Of a stretch of DNA of 9,302 nt, positions 5,097 through 9,302 are shown piece by piece. How positions within the stretch are numbered: position 1 is the first letter of the stretch; each line of letters starts with the position of its first letter. A program made the position numbers and the translations under genes. This DNA comes from Chitinophagales bacterium (GTDB taxonomy: Bacteria; Bacteroidota; Bacteroidia; Chitinophagales; UBA10324), in assembly GCA_013695715.1 (NCBI GenBank), contig JACCZZ010000214.1:1-9302 (forward strand), written 5' to 3'. The notes below the pieces were generated by a model. The model had not been told where the DNA came from, ran no database searches, and saw only the letters and a list, made by a program, of their open reading frames with translations.

Positions 5097-8000
5097 TCAG
5101 AAATCAAGGCCAAGTGAAACATACCATATCGGCTTTTGTTTGGCGCCGCTATCGAAACCCTGGGCATAGTCAACACGAATGAAATAGCCCAGCAAAGTTG
5201 TTCGGGCACCCGCTCCATATCCAATAACCAATGGTTCACGGAAATAATTTACGTGTACAGCCACAGGACCTTGTGTGATATCAAGTGTGTTAAAAGGATT
5301 GTCTTCATCATAAGGGGAAATCCCCTGCCAAGCAGTGCCTGCATCGGCAAAACCTATTAATTGAAAGTTGCGGATCAGCTCAGACCTGATAGGTCTGTTT
5401 ACGAAATAAGAAAATACAGGGAATCGAAGTTCAGTATTAACCAGTGCATAGGAATTTCCATTGCGAACATTTTGTTGAAAACCGCGCAAATTAACTGCAA
5501 GAGTTTGAAAAGCGTAACCTGCATCTGTAGCTACGGGAGTCTCTGTGTTGAATTGTGAAGTGGAGTTCAACCTCAGCCAGTTATCAACCCCACCGAGATA
5601 ATAAACCACCTTCTGATCTCCCCATGAGGTAGCACCATCAACACGAGTTGCCCAAATAATATTTCTTGATATTTTCTTATAATATCTGAAATCAGCGCCT
5701 GCGGCAAACAAATATGTATTTCCCTTTTCTATCCTTCGCTGAGCATCGAGGTAAAGCTTATAACGAAGGCCGTCATAAATATTTGTCTGCACCTTAAGAG
5801 TATTGTCAAAAACAAATTCACCGCGTAAAGCCACCCAGTGTTCCATAAATTGATCTAATCCGAGGCTGAAGCTGTCGGTGCCCAAATAGTTTATGAGCTC
5901 ATTGCGATATGAAGCTCCCAACCTAAAGCTCTTGGTATAATCTATAGGATAACGGAAGGTAGCATCAGCGATGTAAGTTCTCTGCTTGGCATTCACAGGC
6001 AAATACCATTGAGGATTTGCATCATAAGCTACGCTCTTAGAGCTGCGATAGATGGTGTACCGCTTGTCAAGCCGATGTTTTAGATCCTCAAACATCATAT
6101 AGTATTCAGTTCCATCAAATGATGTCGGAAAGCGGAATCCTCCGGTAATGCGATAATCTTCCATCAGGTCAGTGATGCTTAACCTCATCAACGCACTTAA
6201 ATTCGGGTTGTCGAATGTCGCTCCATTTCCCGCGAATGGCTGGTACCGTGTTATAACCAGGCTGTTATCAAGCTGAGTTATAACATAGCTGGTAGAGAAC
6301 TTTACATTATAAGGGAGGATTTTTGAATATCGGAAAACAGGTTCATTTTTTTTTATGGTTAGGCTGCTGTCGGATTTAAGATTAGATGGTTTTAATGAGA
6401 ATTCACTCTGGAAATAATAGTTGTTATTCTCTGAATGAGATGTATCAGCTTTAGTAGTATCGTTCACTGCTTCTTTATCAGACTGTTCTTTGGGAAGGAA
6501 TAATACTGGTATGGTTGCGGAAGGTTCATATTTGCTAAGCAATTGATTTGCGTATTCTGTATTTGTGAGCTGAGGCAACTGCGAACGATCAATACTATCC
6601 TCAATTTTTATAAGCGAAAACTCATACCTATTATTGTTCTTCATGATCTGGGCCATCTTCCCTGCACGAAATGCAGCATCCTGCTCCAATATGCCCTTGG
6701 AATAATTAGTTTGTGGAAAAGATTTTATGGTGTCTTTATACACCGGAACCTGCTGAGATGAATCAAGCACCAAGTTATCCGAAGCTATTAAAGAATCGAT
6801 ATTATATTCCGGATTCACAACAGTAGAATCATGAAAAAAGTAGTAATGATCATAATGATGGAAATAGCTGTCGATATATGCAACGAAACGATTATTGATT
6901 CCATTCTGATCACTTAAGTATGAAAAATATTCAGTATTGAAGAGCGCTGGTTTTGTTTCATTAGCTGCTGGTGTATCATTTACTCGCACCAGTTCTTTAG
7001 ATTTCTTTTTTGTGTTGTAGAAAAACAGGTCGAAATTTTGTATCGCTCTTGTAGTATCCATAAACCGGTTGCGCAAAGTGTCATCCCGTCTATTGGAAGA
7101 AAAAACAATACCCTGCCGGGTCGGCAGTTTCACAAAATGTGGATCAAGGTCATCGTAAAAATCATTTGTTATCTGCTCGAATTTTGAAGACCTGATATTT
7201 AAGGTGAAGATATCTGATTGTCCCCTGTTGATTGCAGATAAAACGAGGGTGTTTGCATCACTGAATGAAATGGAGAGCACCTTTTGGAAGTTTACAATAT
7301 ACCGTTTCTCTTTCTTCTTTTCATCTATATCATAGGTGATAAGCCCTACCTTATTTCGCTTTTCATAAATAATAGCCAGGCGTTGACCTGTAGGGTCAAA
7401 GGCGAGCAAGGGTTGGGAATAATCAATCGGCTGTAGAATGTTTTTAAAGCCTCCCTTAAAAAGCGTTTTTGATTTTTCTTTTTCAAGATCTCTGAAACAT
7501 ACCTTATACTTTCCAAGATCATTACGAACAAAGGCAATCTTTGAAGCATCCGTGGTAACATGCAACTGGTTGTAAACAAATTGAGGACGCTCCTTTTTTT
7601 TAATCACTACACTTGATAACGGCATTTCCTTGCCGGCAGCTTCCTGGTTATAAAGATTGTCGTAGTAGCTATAAAACTCATTTAAAAAATCTTTAACCGA
7701 CTTACCTAATACAAAGCTAAACCCGCTTTCCATACTGCGGTTTATTCGAGTGAGATAAAGAAGATTAGGAATGGTGGCTTCTCCGTATTTTTCTGAAATA
7801 TAGTGCCACACAGCATGTCCCGCGAAGCGAGCATCTGTACCCGTAAGCCTATTCATCTTTTTATAACGCCCGCTTAATATTCCATCACGCAGCTTATTAT
7901 CTAACTCAGTACTCCACGATTGTCCTATGTATGAAGTAAGTCCTTCTTTGAACCATAATGGTAATTTGAGCAATACAGCATTTTGAACTACCTCTTGTAT

Positions 8001-8483
8001 GTTGCCTCCAAACATCATGTTAAGTAAAAAGATACTTGCTACACCTTCACGGATTTGTTCACGCAGGTGCTGATGATTGCCATCAAAATATACAAACATC
8101 TTATCACCTATAATTTTAGTTGTTCCGCCTGTGTTATTCAGGTCAACACCATAGCCTATATTGGATTGCTTGAGATCAGAAAGATTATTATAGACCAGTA
8201 TATCTATCCGGTCATTAAGCTTATATTCCATTCGGGTTTCAATGTCGCTCAGCTCCTTTTCACCATCGAGAATAGTAAACTTTCCTACATCTTGCCCACC
8301 TGGATAGAAATAGACCACAAAGCGGTCAGTTTGATAAAAGGACCAGGGAAAATCTTTGTATTGTACCCTGTTTTGACCAAATTCCTCATCAGGTGTTTGA
8401 GCAGAAACCTTAATTCCAATCAATAAAATGAGAAACAATAAAATAACTTTGTTAGTCCTAATCTCGATACTGTTTTTCTTCAC
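5097..8483 (-). CDS. Large outer-membrane protein: pseudo-peptidase, TolB-like beta-propeller and BamA/D15-like barrel
   Basis: The function is not established. From the GTG at 8483 the product has 1128 residues and starts with a signal peptide (K-K-N-S, then a hydrophobic core, cut after S-A-Q near 29). An ATG at 8534 would add 17 residues but lies upstream of the TAnnTTTG motif at 8513-8520; A-A-A-A-A-G-G precedes the GTG. Residues about 35-275 resemble the gluzincin (peptidase MA-like) fold. The expected HExxH position reads R-E-G-V-A (145-149), while the downstream W-F-K-E-G-L-T-S-Y (177-185) is kept, so it is probably inactive. About 300-560 holds PD40/WD40-like strands such as F-D-P-T-G-Q-R-L-A-I. 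A polar linker follows, then a beta-barrel (about 720-1128) of the bacterial surface antigen type ending in V-S-L-G-L-D-F, with the terminal Phe of an outer-membrane insertion signal. Divergent from the hydrolase gene; the transporter follows 46 bases on. Confidence 0.85.
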   Translation of the reverse strand: MKKNSIEIRTNKVILLFLILLIGIKVSAQTPDEEFGQNRVQYKDFPWSFYQTDRFVVYFYPGGQDVGKFTILDGEKELSDIETRMEYKLNDRIDILVYNNLSDLKQSNIGYGVDLNNTGGTTKIIGDKMFVYFDGNHQHLREQIREGVASIFLLNMMFGGNIQEVVQNAVLLKLPLWFKEGLTSYIGQSWSTELDNKLRDGILSGRYKKMNRLTGTDARFAGHAVWHYISEKYGEATIPNLLYLTRINRSMESGFSFVLGKSVKDFLNEFYSYYDNLYNQEAAGKEMPLSSVVIKKKERPQFVYNQLHVTTDASKIAFVRNDLGKYKVCFRDLEKEKSKTLFKGGFKNILQPIDYSQPLLAFDPTGQRLAIIYEKRNKVGLITYDIDEKKKEKRYIVNFQKVLSISFSDANTLVLSAINRGQSDIFTLNIRSSKFEQITNDFYDDLDPHFVKLPTRQGIVFSSNRRDDTLRNRFMDTTRAIQNFDLFFYNTKKKSKELVRVNDTPAANETKPALFNTEYFSYLSDQNGINNRFVAYIDSYFHHYDHYYFFHDSTVVNPEYNIDSLIASDNLVLDSSQQVPVYKDTIKSFPQTNYSKGILEQDAAFRAGKMAQIMKNNNRYEFSLIKIEDSIDRSQLPQLTNTEYANQLLSKYEPSATIPVLFLPKEQSDKEAVNDTTKADTSHSENNNYYFQSEFSLKPSNLKSDSSLTIKKNEPVFRYSKILPYNVKFSTSYVITQLDNSLVITRYQPFAGNGATFDNPNLSALMRLSITDLMEDYRITGGFRFPTSFDGTEYYMMFEDLKHRLDKRYTIYRSSKSVAYDANPQWYLPVNAKQRTYIADATFRYPIDYTKSFRLGASYRNELINYLGTDSFSLGLDQFMEHWVALRGEFVFDNTLKVQTNIYDGLRYKLYLDAQRRIEKGNTYLFAAGADFRYYKKISRNIIWATRVDGATSWGDQKVVYYLGGVDNWLRLNSTSQFNTETPVATDAGYAFQTLAVNLRGFQQNVRNGNSYALVNTELRFPVFSYFVNRPIRSELIRNFQLIGFADAGTAWQGISPYDEDNPFNTLDITQGPVAVHVNYFREPLVIGYGAGARTTLLGYFIRVDYAQGFDSGAKQKPIWYVSLGLDF

Positions 8484-8512
8484 TATAACACCTTTTTGAT
8501 TACCGAATACCA

Positions 8513-8520
8513 CAAACTTA
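8513..8520 (-). promoter_or_regulatory. Candidate -7 promoter element (TAAGTTTG) for the large outer-membrane protein gene
   Basis: TAAGTTTG on the minus strand matches TAnnTTTG exactly and lies between the two possible start codons (8534 and 8483). Transcription from it would begin near 8507 and give a leader of about 25 bases to the GTG at 8483, which favours that start. No TTG is found 17-23 bases upstream, so the -33 part is not supported. Confidence 0.45.
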
Positions 8521-8574
8521 ATGGAGAGAAACATTTCCCTCGGCTCTATTCTTTAACTGCTTTTGATTTTTTTA

Positions 8575-8602
8575 TTGGATAAAATTAGAGGAATGAATTT
8601 TG
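8575..8602 (+). promoter_or_regulatory. Candidate promoter for the MBL-fold hydrolase gene
   Basis: TTG at 8575-8577, 17 bases of spacer and GAATTTTG at 8595-8602 fit the Bacteroidota pattern TTG-N17-23-TAnnTTTG with one mismatch in the -7 element. The expected transcription start near 8608 would give a leader of about 27 bases to the ATG at 8635. Confidence 0.4.
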
Positions 8603-8634
8603 AAAGTTCAAATTAAACAATTTATCGGAAATCT

Positions 8635-9302
8635 ATGATTCATGTACAAAGCTTTGTATTTAACGATTTTTTAGAAAACACCTACCTCTTATGGGATGAA
8701 ACTAAAGAATGCCTGATCATAGATCCGGGATGTTACTATGCGCATGAAAGCGAAGACCTGAAAAAGTTTATTGATGGTAATAAATTGAAACCAACGCTGC
8801 TGCTCAATACGCATTGTCATGTTGATCATATTTTTGGAAATAGGTTCGTAAAGGAAACCTATAACATCCCATTCTACACAACCGAAATAGAAGTACCTAT
8901 CTTAAATGCCGCTGAAGCCATTGGAAAGTTGTATGGAATTCATGTAACACCTTCTCCTCAGCCTGATAACTTTTTGAATGAGGGTGATGAAGTAAAGTTT
9001 GGCAAATCCTCACTGGCTGTTTTGTTTACCCCCGGACATTCGCCGGGAAGTATTTGCTTTTATTCATCTCCGGATAAATTCCTAATCGGCGGCGATGTGC
9101 TTTTCCTGGGCAGTATTGGGCGAACTGATTTGCCCGGCGGAGATTACGATACACTTATGCAGAGCATCTTAAACAAAGTTTTGCTGTTGCCAGATGATGT
9201 CAAAGTTTACAGTGGACATGGGCCTATGACAAGAATTGGTGCTGAGCGAAAAGACAATCCATTTGTGCTTGAGTATGCCTCTGAAAGAAAAAAGGTCAGC
9301 CT
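8635..9302 (+). CDS. Metallo-beta-lactamase-fold hydrolase, glyoxalase II-like (C-terminal end beyond window)
   Basis: This is a cytoplasmic metal-dependent hydrolase of the MBL fold, related to the short glyoxalase II-like (YcbL-type) proteins; the true substrate is unknown. The window holds 222 codons from the ATG at 8635 with no stop, about the usual length of such proteins, so only a few residues are probably missing. Metal ligands are all present: H-C-H-V-D-H at 60-65 (H60, H62, D64, H65), H135 in T-P-G-H-S-P-G-S, D154 in G-G-D-V-L-F, and H195 in S-G-H-G-P-M-T. G-R-T-D-L-P-G-G at 162-169 and the late N-P-F-V-L are typical of this subgroup. It lacks the separate C-terminal helical domain that binds glutathione in classical glyoxalase II, so hydroxyacylglutathione hydrolase activity should not be assumed. 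No signal peptide. It diverges from the large outer-membrane protein gene. Confidence 0.93.
   Translation, partial: MIHVQSFVFNDFLENTYLLWDETKECLIIDPGCYYAHESEDLKKFIDGNKLKPTLLLNTHCHVDHIFGNRFVKETYNIPFYTTEIEVPILNAAEAIGKLYGIHVTPSPQPDNFLNEGDEVKFGKSSLAVLFTPGHSPGSICFYSSPDKFLIGGDVLFLGSIGRTDLPGGDYDTLMQSILNKVLLLPDDVKVYSGHGPMTRIGAERKDNPFVLEYASERKKVS

Noticed and set aside
8055..8426. Plus-strand open frame (123 residues) inside the large outer-membrane protein gene
   Set aside because: It is antisense to the N-terminal domain of that protein, with no promoter, recognisable motif or plausible composition.
8484..8534. Longer start (ATG at 8534) for the large outer-membrane protein
   Set aside because: It lies upstream of the candidate -7 element and would add an unusual 17-residue extension before the signal peptide. 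It remains possible if the promoter is further upstream.

Overview
The window looks like chromosomal DNA of a Bacteroidota bacterium, roughly Cytophagales- or Chitinophagales-like; I cannot place it more finely. The reasons are several gene starts preceded by the phylum's -7 promoter motif TAnnTTTG, few clear Shine-Dalgarno sites, signal peptides ending in A-Q, and gene families typical of the phylum (a large outer-membrane protein with a dead peptidase domain, and a small membrane-anchored protein next to a TonB-dependent receptor). I see no insertion sequence, CRISPR array, phage gene, rRNA or tRNA. It reads as ordinary housekeeping and envelope chromosome rather than an island.

Layout. Six of the seven genes lie on the minus strand, so they read from right to left. 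At the far left are the first 20 codons of uvrB (nucleotide excision repair), starting at a GTG at 60 and running off the window. A 175-base gap with two inverted repeats, one of them a probable terminator, separates it from a TonB-dependent receptor (236-2458). Upstream of the receptor lie a small membrane-anchored protein of unknown function (2566-3096, TTG start), a YicC-family endoribonuclease (3192-4064), an EamA/DMT-type transporter (4133-5050) and a very large outer-membrane protein (5097-8483). The large protein joins a gluzincin-like domain without HExxH, a TolB-like beta-propeller and a BamA/D15-like barrel. A metallo-beta-lactamase-fold hydrolase (8635 to the right edge, plus strand) is transcribed divergently from it, and the roughly 150 bases between their starts hold a candidate promoter for each.

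How they fit. The five genes from 8483 down to 236 are codirectional with gaps of about 46, 68, 95 and 107 bases, so partial co-transcription is possible. However, a TAnnTTTG motif before the 176-residue gene and a 17-base palindrome before the receptor suggest internal transcription units. The receptor and its small upstream neighbour are the likeliest functional pair: uptake of a TonB-dependent substrate, possibly metal- or heme-related. The most unusual items are the three-part outer-membrane protein, the receptor with a heme-receptor signature but no histidine between its two motifs, the palindrome before the receptor, and a perfect hairpin that buries the transporter's start codon. The extra N-terminal residues possible for the receptor and the large outer-membrane protein are probably not translated, because shorter starts give clean signal peptides.
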